From IMG/VR virus record IMGVR_UViG_3300037628_000218, positions 1 to 64,000 of that record: a stretch of 64,000 nt of DNA; one strand, 5' to 3'. Below the pieces are notes generated by a model. It had not been told where the DNA came from. It saw nothing but the letters and a program-made list of their open reading frames with translations, and made no database searches. Numbering within the stretch: position 1 is the first letter of the stretch; every line of letters starts with the position of its first letter. This document shows positions 46,830 to 56,654 of the stretch, in pieces. Position numbers and translations under genes: made by a program. This stretch comes from a virus.

Positions 46830-47105
46830 CTAAGTATAGTTAAACACACTCCAACCGAAGAGGATAACTAGAAAATAAAATGCGATAGCCTCAACCAATG
46901 CAAAAGGTTTGAAGTACCAAGGTAGCCTCTGTATATCCTTTAGCATTGCCAGCAGGAACCTAGCGTCACAATACCAACGCCAAAGCTCATCACCACCCTC
47001 TGAATACCCTTCATCATGTTTGTTGCAGGAAGCCTCGAAGAACCAATCAAATAACACTGGCTTCATCTTTCGAGGCATCCAAGAAGGGCCACAACCGTTA
47101 GACAT
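46830..47105 (-). CDS. PLA2-like protein with C-terminal membrane segment (91 aa)
   Basis: Started at 47105, overlapping the previous stop. SNGCGPSWMP and ASCNKHDEGY fit the CxxHDxxY active-site pattern of small phospholipase A2-type proteins in phages. A membrane span follows at about 70-90. It could act on host membranes at lysis, or be a virion component. Catalysis is unproven. Confidence 0.6.
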   Translation of the reverse strand: MSNGCGPSWMPRKMKPVLFDWFFEASCNKHDEGYSEGGDELWRWYCDARFLLAMLKDIQRLPWYFKPFALVEAIAFYFLVILFGWSVFNYT

Positions 47106-47406
47106 CTGAGTTGTAGTCAGCCCAAATTGACATAGCTGCCAATTGGCTCGATGCAAGTGCTATTTTAAGTTCATCTGTAGTAACCGCAGATATACTATTA
47201 TCCTCCATACGCCAATTTACGGATACCAGACTAGTAGATTCCATGACTTCTATAGCGTTACGAATATTGCTTTCATCTTCAGAGCGGGTTTGTATAATGC
47301 GACCGTCTCCAAAATCGTGAACAAGTGCAGCAAGCTCGTTATCGCGTTGCTGCTTAATTTTAGGTGCATCAATACCTTTTTTCTTGTCGGGGTCTAAAGT
47401 AATCAT
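47098..47406 (-). CDS. tail fibre assembly-type protein, DUF4376-like (102 aa)
   Basis: Pattern DFGDGRIIQTRSEDESNIRNAIE, as in DUF4376 domains of fibre-associated proteins. Located right after fibre genes. Overlaps both neighbours by 4-8 bp. Confidence 0.6.
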   Translation of the reverse strand: MITLDPDKKKGIDAPKIKQQRDNELAALVHDFGDGRIIQTRSEDESNIRNAIEVMESTSLVSVNWRMEDNSISAVTTDELKIALASSQLAAMSIWADYNSDV

Positions 47407-47660
47407 ACAAAGTCCTCCATAACGTGTGACGCAGAACCTACACCATCAGTGAGGTCTCCGCTGTTAACGTCCCACGCATTTCGATACCCATCACGGATAG
47501 GTAAATCTAACTCATCTATAATTTTGTAAGGTCTCCCATGAGGTACATCCTTCTGTGCTATTTTATCAATGTCTCCCCCTACTTGGTCTAACCCCCACTG
47601 AGTCGGAACTACTTGTTGAACATCACCACTATCATCTTTATAAATAATTCGATTAGCCAT
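47403..47660 (-). CDS. small fibre-region protein (85 aa)
   Basis: Soluble, acidic; KIIDELDLPIRDGYRNAWD. Small genes of this kind often sit between a phage fibre and its assembly protein. No activity known. Confidence 0.5.
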   Translation of the reverse strand: MANRIIYKDDSGDVQQVVPTQWGLDQVGGDIDKIAQKDVPHGRPYKIIDELDLPIRDGYRNAWDVNSGDLTDGVGSASHVMEDFV

Positions 47661-47664
47661 CTTT

Positions 47665-48618
47665 TTAATCCCCTACTACGCCAATGCAGACTGTATCATG
47701 GTCAGCAACACCAGCTGCCCATGTGTTTGCACTACAAATAATTCTAACACTGTTTGTAGTATTTGATACTGTGCCGTTCAGTGCTACCAACCCTTGTTGA
47801 CTAAAAACAGATACAGCCGCTTGCCTAGATGATCCAAGTAGGACAGTACTATTTGTAGGTACAGCACTCCCGAAGTTTGCTGAGTACTCTCCTGTCCCAT
47901 GATCGGTAACAGACGACACATTGTGGGCACTACGAACTGATACAGTCCCTGTGCCTACAAAATTTACACGAGCGTCAAATATCTGACCGCTTGATAGGTT
48001 TCCATTATGCCAAAATTCCCTCCACGGTTGCCATGCCCCATCATCATAGTGTCTAATCTGAGTTTGTAAGGTAGTTGGTGCGGGTGTTTGCCTAGTTGTG
48101 ATTTGAGTACACCCATTTTGCGCGTCTGGGCCAGCAATGACCAGCACATTTCCGAAAGACGTGGGTGCTCCTGTGGCTCCCGTAGTAAAACTGAAGAATC
48201 CAGATTCAAATTGAGCGTCTAAATCAGTAATAGAGGTGCCAGGGGTAACCCCTAACCCATACTGTTGGAAGGCTTCGTGGGCGCGTAAGGGTGTCATACC
48301 TTTAGTATTATCTGTCCCTGTTTCTGCTTCATTTTGGGTGGCAATTGTAAAAGCTAATTGGGGTTCCCATTGAGACGGGGAGACTTCAGGGTCTTGGTTT
48401 AGGTTATCTTGTAAGCAGAGGTATAGCACACCGTTGAAGGTTGTGTACCCATCTTTCAGAAAATTAAAAGTTGCAACCCAAGGTATGATACCCCCATGCC
48501 CCTGTTTAGATAATTCCCCTGTTAAATTTTTATCAGTAGCTCCCTGCCTTGTGATTAGTAAATCAGTATCTTGTAATCCAACACTAGCTGGTAGTTCTGG
48601 TATTTGTCTTGTAGCCAT
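47665..48618 (-). CDS. tail fibre / collar-type protein (317 aa)
   Basis: N-terminal MATRQIPELPASVGLQDTDL is the attachment start seen in short tail fibres. The middle has carbohydrate-module-like segments (YTTFNGVLYLCLQDN), and a pyocin-knob-like HYDDGAWQPWREFWHNGN occurs at about 190-208. The C-terminal beta region likely binds the receptor. Confidence 0.7.
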   Translation of the reverse strand: MATRQIPELPASVGLQDTDLLITRQGATDKNLTGELSKQGHGGIIPWVATFNFLKDGYTTFNGVLYLCLQDNLNQDPEVSPSQWEPQLAFTIATQNEAETGTDNTKGMTPLRAHEAFQQYGLGVTPGTSITDLDAQFESGFFSFTTGATGAPTSFGNVLVIAGPDAQNGCTQITTRQTPAPTTLQTQIRHYDDGAWQPWREFWHNGNLSSGQIFDARVNFVGTGTVSVRSAHNVSSVTDHGTGEYSANFGSAVPTNSTVLLGSSRQAAVSVFSQQGLVALNGTVSNTTNSVRIICSANTWAAGVADHDTVCIGVVGD

Positions 48619-48632
48619 ATAATATTCTCCTG

Positions 48633-48992
48633 TTAAGCTATTTTCTTAAATAAGCGTATGGTTTCACCAGCTATCGTGTCGGTTCCAAGGTCAGACCAAG
48701 TACCTTTGAATCTAACCTCAACTGTGGTTTGAGTTTCAGCGGTGCCAAGCACTTTGTAATCCCCTACAACCCCTTGATCAAAATAGGTAACCCAGTCATT
48801 GATTAGGTCAAATTGGTAGTTTATATATTGTCTTGGTAAGTTTTCTTGGAACTCTTCACCAGAAGCTTTCCACTCTTCAGTAGGTTCTACTTTATTATCC
48901 ACTACTGTTAGTACCTCGTCACCTTCAAGGTCTACCGTCTGTTGTTCATCATTAGAAGCCCACTCAGGGTAGAGCGTTGGTTGAGTTGCCAT
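48633..48992 (-). CDS. fibre adaptor-like protein (119 aa)
   Basis: YPEWASNDEQQTVDLEGDEV then a soluble domain with FDLINDWVTYFDQG, a start-and-linker pattern seen in proteins next to DUF2612 baseplate genes. Probably joins fibre to baseplate. Confidence 0.5.
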   Translation of the reverse strand: MATQPTLYPEWASNDEQQTVDLEGDEVLTVVDNKVEPTEEWKASGEEFQENLPRQYINYQFDLINDWVTYFDQGVVGDYKVLGTAETQTTVEVRFKGTWSDLGTDTIAGETIRLFKKIA

Positions 48993-49775
48993 TTACATTT
49001 CCTCCACTATTTGGTAACCTAAAATGTCCCCGTTTTCAAGGGCAAGGTTATCGTCATTCTCTAACAGTAAATCTCCAACCTCTGCATTAAAGCTTCTATC
49101 ATCTATAACTTCGCAAAGGGGGTTTATTGTTTGTATGTTTAACAGATCAGGCAAAAAAGAGTTGGTACTAAGCGGTACTACTTTGTTACTAGTAACTCCT
49201 AACACCGCAATTTCTACGCCATCATCTACTTCTAACTCGTCCAGATTCTCTAATACTAAGTCGAATGCCGCGCTAACAATGTCAGCACCTCTGAATGAGT
49301 TACCCAATCTATCAAACATTAACCTCGTGCTAACCCCAGCTGGGCTAGCATCGCCTAACGTGGCTGCTGTTTCATTTGAGACGTTCCTGTCTACAAAAGC
49401 GTGTATATTTGCAGGGTAATGCTCCCATAGGTGCGGTAGTGGGGTTAGTGTAATAGCTGATAAAATTTCTAGAATCACTTCGGGCGTTCCATCAGATTTG
49501 TTAAGCGCGATTCTGTTTAGTATTGCTTGTCTGTACTCTTCATCTTCACGCCCTCTTCTTAACTCACCCACCAGTAAGCCTAAAATGTCAAGCTGTTCTC
49601 CGATGGCTGAGTGTATACCTCTCTCATCTAACAGTTGGAAGCTGGCATCCTCTAAGGGTTGAATATTCTCTAAGTAGGACTTAAGTAACCCTTGAACTAC
49701 TGGCTTATCTTTCCATTGGTTGATGAGGCGGTTTAAACCTTCACCTACAACGTCTTTCGTGGTCGGGAGTGCCAT
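48993..49775 (-). CDS. baseplate DUF2612-type protein (tail protein I-like)
   Basis: 260 residues. SYLENIQPLEDASFQLLDER and QLDILGLLVGELRRGREDEE are hallmarks of DUF2612 proteins, which occupy the gpI position after gpJ. The C-terminal half is beta-rich and may connect to the fibre. Confidence 0.8.
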   Translation of the reverse strand: MALPTTKDVVGEGLNRLINQWKDKPVVQGLLKSYLENIQPLEDASFQLLDERGIHSAIGEQLDILGLLVGELRRGREDEEYRQAILNRIALNKSDGTPEVILEILSAITLTPLPHLWEHYPANIHAFVDRNVSNETAATLGDASPAGVSTRLMFDRLGNSFRGADIVSAAFDLVLENLDELEVDDGVEIAVLGVTSNKVVPLSTNSFLPDLLNIQTINPLCEVIDDRSFNAEVGDLLLENDDNLALENGDILGYQIVEEM

Positions 49776-51227
49776 TTACACCTCCGTTACAGTAATATCA
49801 GTACCTGTGGTACTAGCAAATTCTTTAAAGCTAATTGGAAGCTTAGTTGTCTGCCAGCTAGCAGGTACAATTGGGTCTCCAGGGCTAGCAAGAACTTGGA
49901 CTTTAACAACAAGGCTGTTAATGCCTTCTGTCCCCGCATAAATAGGGCCAAAGTACCTAGATGGTATTACATCTTCATCAAGCCCTAAACCATCTGTATG
50001 GCTTTGTACCGTAGATGCTATACTTGCCTCACCGCCAGCGGGAAAGCTCTCCTCATCGTACTTAGTGTACTCTACCAAGATTGCTAAATGGACTGGAAGA
50101 GGTCTTGTGTAATTGATCGTTTGCTGGTTACCACTAGAGTCTTCTATATTTGTAGAGGTAGTGCCGAACGTTTCAATACCAGCAGGTTTGGAAATCCAAA
50201 TTGCTAGTGCTACCTCTGCATCCGTTCCACCTTGAACAGTAACTTCAAAACTTTTTGGAGGTCTACCGTCAAGGTCTGTAACGCTTTGGTCATTCTCCAT
50301 CACGTTTGCCGTGGTTACCCCAGCAACGTTACTAACATCGTCTTGTATAGCCTCTACAGTACCTTTTCCGCTAGACTGTTGGCTAACTAAGATTCTTGCT
50401 CTATACTCCTCGTCAGTCTCTCTCAGCCTACCGATGATATACGCACTTGGGTTAGTGGTGGATGCAAGGCCAGCGATGCTAGTAACTATGGTGTTTACAG
50501 AGTTAGAGGGAGCACTTACCTCACCTTCAAACTCTGCTTCCGCTAGGCCAGATACTGTAACTTCATCAGCTAGCAAGAATGTGATAGTTACAATACTTAT
50601 ATCATCACCAGCCGTTGTGATAGCTAGCTGCTCTTCCCCCGTATCTACTTCGGATGACCAAGTTGCAGCGGTATCAGCATCAATAGCCGCTTTGAGTCCA
50701 TTTAAAATTTCTAGGGCTGTTGCGCTGACTCCTGTTGTATATGTATACTCTGTAGTATTAACTGAGAGAGTGTATAACTCAGTATCTAAAACGGAAGCAA
50801 CAGAGTATTTAGCAGAGATACAGGAACCCACGCTAATGCTAATATTGTTAGCTACGATGAATCTGTCTAAAGTGATTGGGTTCTGTACGATAGTCCCAGC
50901 AAGAACAGTTACTCCGTTGTTACCAGAAAACTGCTGGTCTGGGGTTGAAGATTTAGTTCCCGCTTGTCTGACTGTGCTTGTTAGCACACCTAGGTCATCT
51001 AGGTTCTTACCTTCTGCTTTTAAAAGGTTGAAGTTATCGTTCACAGCTTGAATTAACGCCCATACATCTGCGATTGGGGTTGCTACAATGTTATTAAGCT
51101 GCCCTAATAACTCATCGTCTCTTGTTGAAATATCTGGATCAATGTTCTCTTGTTCTGATACAACTATATCTGCAAGAACTTCTGGGAGCCGCTTGATCGT
51201 AAGCCCATTTTCGTCTAAACCTGCCAA
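49776..51227 (-). CDS. baseplate J-like wedge protein
   Basis: 483 residues. DENGLTIKRLPEVLADI and TIVQNPITLDRFIV with the long LEILNGLKAAIDADTAATW middle part match gpJ/Mu gp47-type wedge proteins. They form the ring around the hub and trigger sheath contraction. Confidence 0.85.
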   Translation of the reverse strand: MAGLDENGLTIKRLPEVLADIVVSEQENIDPDISTRDDELLGQLNNIVATPIADVWALIQAVNDNFNLLKAEGKNLDDLGVLTSTVRQAGTKSSTPDQQFSGNNGVTVLAGTIVQNPITLDRFIVANNISISVGSCISAKYSVASVLDTELYTLSVNTTEYTYTTGVSATALEILNGLKAAIDADTAATWSSEVDTGEEQLAITTAGDDISIVTITFLLADEVTVSGLAEAEFEGEVSAPSNSVNTIVTSIAGLASTTNPSAYIIGRLRETDEEYRARILVSQQSSGKGTVEAIQDDVSNVAGVTTANVMENDQSVTDLDGRPPKSFEVTVQGGTDAEVALAIWISKPAGIETFGTTSTNIEDSSGNQQTINYTRPLPVHLAILVEYTKYDEESFPAGGEASIASTVQSHTDGLGLDEDVIPSRYFGPIYAGTEGINSLVVKVQVLASPGDPIVPASWQTTKLPISFKEFASTTGTDITVTEV

Positions 51228-51238
51228 GGGTGTTCCTC

Positions 51239-51628
51239 CTAGATTCCTATTGGGAGATTCACAACTACAATCTCCTCACCTGTGCTTGTAATAGCAGTGA
51301 AACTTACTGTTAGTATTCTTTCTGCTCTATCAAAAGAAGATTCGTATACACTAATCTCAGTTATATTTTCTCTTGCTAGGATGTTACCTTTGATAGCTAT
51401 ATCGAAGTTAATCGTCTCTGACTGGCCCAGAAGCTGTACAGGGTTATTGTCATTAGCTAAATATGGAATACCTGCTAAGATATTAGCGAACCACTCCCCT
51501 AAGAAGGTAGAGAGGTCAATTTGAACTTGTTGCCTAGAACTTTCAGGGATAGAGCTTGTTAGCCTCATAGACTTGTTAGTAAGGTCTATATCACCTGTTA
51601 CTAGGTTTAAAAATATATCCTTTGCCAC
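51239..51628 (-). CDS. baseplate gp46/W-like protein (129 aa)
   Basis: IPESSRQQVQIDLSTFLGEWFANILAGIPY is typical of gp25/W-type baseplate proteins (LxTxxGEWxxxxxxGxxW). Links sheath to baseplate. Confidence 0.8.
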   Translation of the reverse strand: MAKDIFLNLVTGDIDLTNKSMRLTSSIPESSRQQVQIDLSTFLGEWFANILAGIPYLANDNNPVQLLGQSETINFDIAIKGNILARENITEISVYESSFDRAERILTVSFTAITSTGEEIVVVNLPIGI

Positions 51629-52293
51629 TACAGGGGTACTCCCGTATTTGAAACTGGGCCTGATGGCGCAGAAGGAGACCCAGCGTGAGGGTGGTTATTC
51701 AAAGAGATACCAGAGGCTGTTATAAAGTCCCCGTCATCTGTGATTTGTGCACCACTATGGTGCAGCACCTGCCCTGAAGGTTTTAACGTCAAGCTTTTAC
51801 CGTTAGCCTGGCTAAGTACCATATCCCCTGATGCGGCTAGTCTTATTGATTGCTCTTTAAACTTAAGCTCCACATCTGTTGTATTGGGTTTTAGATGTGA
51901 CTTTTTAGTATACAAACCTGGTATCGCTACCGCATCATTCAGGTAGTGAGTCCTGAGGTCTACAGGGGTAACGGAAAAACCTTCACCCTCTAGCCATTCA
52001 TCCATACTCCTCATAGAGAACACTAGCAGAACCGTATCTCCGACACTAATAGGGAAGGTTAACGCTCCTCCTCCCGCAGAAGGAAAGACCACAGGTACAG
52101 CTAGTATATTCGGAAGAGCTAGGATAACCCCGTCATCATAAGTTTTATTTATTAAGGGCTTCACATCTACAGTCTGTTCTGCTTCAAAAGTGCTGACGCT
52201 AACTACACCAGCAGGGATAGATGTATAGATGCTACTATTAAGATTATGATTGAATAGTCTAACAAATATATCTTCAAAGGTGGTTGCTGCCAT
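51628..52293 (-). CDS. baseplate spike protein (gp138-N/gpV-like)
   Basis: 221 residues. An N-terminal OB-type domain with PAGVVSVSTFEAEQTVDV and FPISVGDTVLLVFS fits the gp138 N-domain. It is followed by a repetitive beta-helix part (LKPSGQVLHHSGAQI) and an end rich in Gly/Ser/Pro. Pierces the outer membrane. Confidence 0.8.
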   Translation of the reverse strand: MAATTFEDIFVRLFNHNLNSSIYTSIPAGVVSVSTFEAEQTVDVKPLINKTYDDGVILALPNILAVPVVFPSAGGGALTFPISVGDTVLLVFSMRSMDEWLEGEGFSVTPVDLRTHYLNDAVAIPGLYTKKSHLKPNTTDVELKFKEQSIRLAASGDMVLSQANGKSLTLKPSGQVLHHSGAQITDDGDFITASGISLNNHPHAGSPSAPSGPVSNTGVPL

Positions 52294-53393
52294 TATGATA
52301 CTCGCTTACATGATATTTCTGTTACCCAGTTCCCAACTTCTAAACTGAGCATATGCTTCATAGAAACTACAGAGTAACCACCAGATAAGTCAGATTCCTC
52401 TATGTCTGAGACTACTATTAGTGCTGTTGTTGTTATTCTACCATTAAGAGGTACTGTTAAAGTTATCCCTCGCTGCTTCAGGGAGTCTCCTTTCAGGTGC
52501 ATGGTAGTATCATCCTCCTCCCTTATAGAACCTATAATAGATTCTCCAGTTATCTCTACAGTAGTCTGCTTGGTACGGAACTCTATAGGCTCTACATATA
52601 AAGATCCGTGTAGTAGGTAAGAGCGGAAATCAATGTTATCACAGGTCTTTGCTAGCTGTTCAAATAACATACCGTGTACAACATAACCAGAATCAAAAGT
52701 TGCATCTATCCTAAGATTAGCTACGCCCTTCGCTGGGTTGTACTTTGCAGTAGAGACTAAACTAGCAGAGGTTTGGAGTAAGCTTATCTCTTCTTCGATA
52801 GAGGGTACAAAAAACTCCCCTGTAGGTACTCCATAGTTTGCTGCTTGGTCTAACAAGTCTTGAATTACCGCCCTCTTTGTAGTTCCCCTTGGGTAGGTCT
52901 TAGAGATCCGTAGGTTCTTCCTAAGGGTAAAAGAGTCCCCACAAGTAATGGTAGTAACAATGTTAGCACCTTCCCTGCGGGTTTTAGTAGTTATTACTTG
53001 AGCTGCAAAGATAAGAGGAAGTTCTTTATCTTGTTCATACCCAGCCCGTAAGATAACTGAGTCATCTGTTTTTATCTTCTTCTGAGACTCTTTACTGAGG
53101 TTGAATATTCTTAATTTAATAGTAGCACCAGAGACGCTAGATTTAGCATTAGTTCCTAACTCTACTGTAGTTTCTATGTGAAGCTCTGTTATCTCTATCA
53201 CATTTTCTTCTGGAGGAACAGATACATAATCTCTGTACCCTTCTTGTTCACTGTTATTCTTAAGCACTCCCCCCGTTACTACATTTTCCAATGGGGAGAA
53301 GTCAAGGACGTTAGCTAGCACATCTTCAGGAGCTAACTTAGTTATACTCCCTATACGGAGAGAATACTTTCTTCCAAAAACTTCAGTAGCCAT
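52293..53393 (-). CDS. baseplate hub protein (gpD/gp27-like)
   Basis: 366 residues. The beta-rich start and ELPLIFAAQVITTKTRREGAN with TITCGDSF fit hub proteins that hold the spike. Order hub-spike-W-J-I is the usual one. Confidence 0.75.
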   Translation of the reverse strand: MATEVFGRKYSLRIGSITKLAPEDVLANVLDFSPLENVVTGGVLKNNSEQEGYRDYVSVPPEENVIEITELHIETTVELGTNAKSSVSGATIKLRIFNLSKESQKKIKTDDSVILRAGYEQDKELPLIFAAQVITTKTRREGANIVTTITCGDSFTLRKNLRISKTYPRGTTKRAVIQDLLDQAANYGVPTGEFFVPSIEEEISLLQTSASLVSTAKYNPAKGVANLRIDATFDSGYVVHGMLFEQLAKTCDNIDFRSYLLHGSLYVEPIEFRTKQTTVEITGESIIGSIREEDDTTMHLKGDSLKQRGITLTVPLNGRITTTALIVVSDIEESDLSGGYSVVSMKHMLSLEVGNWVTEISCKRVS

Positions 53394-53731
53394 TATCCCT
53401 CCAAAAGAGCTAGTTCATCATTTGTGTAATACTGTAATACATAAGGTTTACCTAGTCCTAGGTTATCTCTTCCGACTGGATTACCGTCATCCTCAAACCT
53501 CACGCAAACTATATCTCCGTGATCAAAGTCTGGCAGAATGTACCTACCAAGGAGGAATTGATTCTCCATAACCTTGACCCCAGAAATAACGGCAGCCCCC
53601 GCTAAAGAAATATCAAGTCTCCACCTACTGTCCCTTTCATTGTATGAGTAGGTGAACGTGTACTTCTTCCCACCTAGAGTTAGCGACTGGTCTGCCCAGG
53701 GTGCTGTAGGTGTATCAATTGTTAATGCCAT
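53393..53731 (-). CDS. baseplate plug / DUF6983-like protein (112 aa)
   Basis: YTFTYSYNERDSRWRLDI and a position just before the hub match the DUF6983 plug proteins in similar clusters. Small beta protein. Confidence 0.65.
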   Translation of the reverse strand: MALTIDTPTAPWADQSLTLGGKKYTFTYSYNERDSRWRLDISLAGAAVISGVKVMENQFLLGRYILPDFDHGDIVCVRFEDDGNPVGRDNLGLGKPYVLQYYTNDELALLEG

Positions 53732-54319
53732 TTAGGTTGCCTCAAAGAGAAGGGTACTAGCTGCTAGGTTTGCTTCACTTTTCCTTTGTAGAAGATTCCT
53801 TTCATCTTTAGGTGGCTGAGTAGACTTACCTGTAACCTCCTTATCAGAGAAAGAGTCAACAACTCTACTATCCCTCTCAACCGCTACTTGAGCAGCTTTA
53901 ATGATTCTTACTTGCTTTACTGAGAAAGTAACCTTGTAAGAGGAAGATCCGTTACTTACCCTTGTTCCGTTTCTAACACTTTGAGATATTGAAAGACTTT
54001 CAAAAACACAGTTAGTGAGTGGGTTTATCTTATCAGAAAAATGGATAGAGAAAGGCTGCCCAGACTTCTTTAGCTCCCTGATAGCATTAATATAACTTTC
54101 TGGAGACCTGTTAGTGATATTACCAGCAGACTTAGCTGTTGAAATAACCCCAGCCATAGAGACTTTAGTGTTACCGTTAATGTAATGGTCAGTGACCTCT
54201 TCCCCTGTTTCCAAGGGAAGGGTAGTGGTCTTACCAGTTTCATCTAACTGCACTGTCTGTGTTGCGTCTAGTGCTATTTGCTCATTAGAGTTCTGCGGTA
54301 GAATATAGTATATAGTCAT
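53732..54319 (-). CDS. Dit-like/DUF6046-type tail protein (195 aa)
   Basis: GEEVTDHYINGNTKVSMAGVI is the strand pattern of Dit-type N-domains, with a C-terminal Lys/Arg-rich helix. Lies between tape measure and hub, as distal-tail proteins do. Confidence 0.65.
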   Translation of the reverse strand: MTIYYILPQNSNEQIALDATQTVQLDETGKTTTLPLETGEEVTDHYINGNTKVSMAGVISTAKSAGNITNRSPESYINAIRELKKSGQPFSIHFSDKINPLTNCVFESLSISQSVRNGTRVSNGSSSYKVTFSVKQVRIIKAAQVAVERDSRVVDSFSDKEVTGKSTQPPKDERNLLQRKSEANLAASTLLFEAT

Positions 54320-54328
54320 AGGCTTCCT

Positions 54329-56623
54329 TTAAACTGTTGCGAGAGATGCGTTATTCGCACTCAACACATCTCGAACCTCTTCAGCTACCATAACTGATAC
54401 TTCTCTAGCGTCAGCACTAGGTGCCTCTAGGTTTATAGTGATCTCGTTAGTCGTGGTTACTGTGGAGGCTTCCCGTTTCCTTAAATGGGGGTTAGCCTCC
54501 AGCTCCCTAGCGAACTTCTCTCGTGCATCTGAGCTAAAGACCCTTGTAGCACCTTGAACAATGTTGCTTGAAGCTGCTTCTTCAATAAGTGAGAAGGCTG
54601 CTAAGGGGCCAGCCAACCTGCTTAGTCCTTTGGCAGCAAACTTAGCCCCTGTTATCGCTTTAGTTTTTAAGCTAGTTGGAGGAGGAGCACCCCTAGTAAT
54701 CCTGGTAGCTCCTCTCTTACTCCCTGGTTTACCTGGCTTACTTGGTTTACCTCCCTTCCCATCCACTTTATCCATTAGCCCTAATAAACGTAGGACACTT
54801 TTAATCACCCCAGAGATAATACTACCTAACATCTTAAGGGTCTTAATAGGTCTTAGAAATGCAAGGATTAATCCCCCACCCGCAAAGACACCTATTACCT
54901 GACGTAGTAGCTTCCATACGCCTTCAAGCTTCTCCGAGCCGTTGATAAGTGCTTGTAACCACCCTAGAAAACCTTGTATATGACCTACCAAGAATAAAAG
55001 AGACCCAGCTAGAACTCTCATAGCTACGCTCAATGCTGAGATATTTTCAGAGGACTTTTCTAGGTTAAAGGCTTCCTCAAAGATTTGTACAAGACCTGCC
55101 AAGCTCTGAGAAACAATTTCTAAAATAGGAGAAAGAATATCTAGTGTGGCAGTAATGACACTGAGACCAGTACCCACAACGCTCCCAAAAATCTTAAATA
55201 TTGGGGTTAGCTGGGTTATGTTCTCAGTTAATCTATCTAAGAAACCTACTAATCCAGACTTAAGCCCAGCATCAAATGAATCAATAATCCCCAGTTGAAT
55301 AGAAGAAGTAAATCTTTGGTTAGCAGCGGTTATTGTCTTTAACGATGCTTCATAAGCCCCAGATTCATCAACAAAGCTTTCCATTTGATCTAAGAATTTA
55401 GGTAAGAACTCTGTAGTTACTACCTGTCCACTTCTTAACATTTTGTCTAGTTCAAGAGTAGTTACCCCTAGGGCTTTAGCCGCTTGAGGAACTGCACCGA
55501 AAAGACGTTCACCTAACTGTCTACGAAGTTCTTCTGAGCTTACAACACCCTTAGAAATCATCTGCTGAAAAGCAAGCATTACTAAGCTGGAATCGGCAGC
55601 GGTGAGACCAAAGGCTCTAGAGAGTTTAGTCATTTGCCTAAACTGCTTGTTCATAACCTCTGAGGATGACCCAGAGGCTCTAGCAGCAGCACCAATCTGG
55701 CGGTAACCATCAGCTACTACTAACAAGCTGATCCCCATTTCATTGGAGATCCCTTTGATAAACTCAAAGTCTCTAGCAGCAGCTTCTACTCCACCTGAAG
55801 CAGCAAGTAAGGATGCGCTTAGCGAGTCAAACTTACTACCTGTTTGTAGGATAGCTCGACCACCCTCAATAGCAGCAAAGACAGAGAGATAGCTTGTTGC
55901 TAGATTATTCATACTAGCTGTTAAACTCTGTCCTACGGACTTCTGAGAGCGCATAGCAGAGCTTGCTGAGTTAACATTCTCTCTAAGTCTTACTATCTGG
56001 TTGTTAAGCCTCTCCAGTCCTGTACGTGAAGAGATACTGGAGATAGTGCTTTTTAGTTCTTGAGCGCGACTGTTGAGTTTTCTAAACTCTTCTGAGTTAA
56101 CTCCAATTGTCCTACCCGCTTTCCTCATTACAGTGTCGATAGAGTTAGCGAGTTTTAACTGTCTTTCATCTGCTAGACCGAAGGCAGAAGGTTGCTTTTT
56201 AACCTTAGCAGCCGCCTGCTTAGCCTCTATAGCTGATTGTCTAGCTGCCTGTCTAGCTTCTATAGCTGACTGTCTAGCTATCAGGTCTTTAGCTGCCTGC
56301 TTAGTAGCTACTTCTTTTTGCTTCTTTCGCTCTAGGGTTATAAGCTTTTCAAGCTCTAAACGTCTTTTCTCTAACTGAGGGATTTTACCCCCCCGTAGCG
56401 ACTGGGTGAAGCCTTGGGTTTTTAGACCTATCCCCCTAGCACGTTCGATAGCTCGTAGAAGTTGTAATCGTTTTGACTCCAAAGCATTCTGGCGTTTTAG
56501 AGAGTCTTCTATCTTCTTGTTAGCCTGTTTCAGGGGGGTTAGTATCTCCTTAGTCCCCTTACGAACTTGGGAGGTATCCATTCCGACACGTATTACCCAA
56601 TCGTTAACAACATCAACTGTCAT
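54329..56623 (-). CDS. tape measure protein (764 aa)
   Basis: A coiled-coil start (residues 1-130, with repeated AIEARQAARQSAI) precedes the tape-measure N-terminal domain, about 240-430 (FDSLSASLLAASGGVEAAAR, LGERLFGAVPQAAKALGV). Hydrophobic segments follow at about 470-570 and 590-640. Near the end a PGKPGKPSKPG-type linker and a basic region occur. Gene order and domain fit a length-ruler. 764 residues would predict a tail of roughly 100-120 nm at 1.5 angstroms per residue. Confidence 0.9.
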   Translation of the reverse strand: MTVDVVNDWVIRVGMDTSQVRKGTKEILTPLKQANKKIEDSLKRQNALESKRLQLLRAIERARGIGLKTQGFTQSLRGGKIPQLEKRRLELEKLITLERKKQKEVATKQAAKDLIARQSAIEARQAARQSAIEAKQAAAKVKKQPSAFGLADERQLKLANSIDTVMRKAGRTIGVNSEEFRKLNSRAQELKSTISSISSRTGLERLNNQIVRLRENVNSASSAMRSQKSVGQSLTASMNNLATSYLSVFAAIEGGRAILQTGSKFDSLSASLLAASGGVEAAARDFEFIKGISNEMGISLLVVADGYRQIGAAARASGSSSEVMNKQFRQMTKLSRAFGLTAADSSLVMLAFQQMISKGVVSSEELRRQLGERLFGAVPQAAKALGVTTLELDKMLRSGQVVTTEFLPKFLDQMESFVDESGAYEASLKTITAANQRFTSSIQLGIIDSFDAGLKSGLVGFLDRLTENITQLTPIFKIFGSVVGTGLSVITATLDILSPILEIVSQSLAGLVQIFEEAFNLEKSSENISALSVAMRVLAGSLLFLVGHIQGFLGWLQALINGSEKLEGVWKLLRQVIGVFAGGGLILAFLRPIKTLKMLGSIISGVIKSVLRLLGLMDKVDGKGGKPSKPGKPGSKRGATRITRGAPPPTSLKTKAITGAKFAAKGLSRLAGPLAAFSLIEEAASSNIVQGATRVFSSDAREKFARELEANPHLRKREASTVTTTNEITINLEAPSADAREVSVMVAEEVRDVLSANNASLATV

Positions 56624-56654
56624 TGCTACACCCTTTCCCTATTTAAACTTTAGA

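Noticed and set aside
49720-51051. Long plus-strand frames within baseplate J
   Set aside because: Shadows of a Val/Thr/Ala-rich beta protein; no starts or context.
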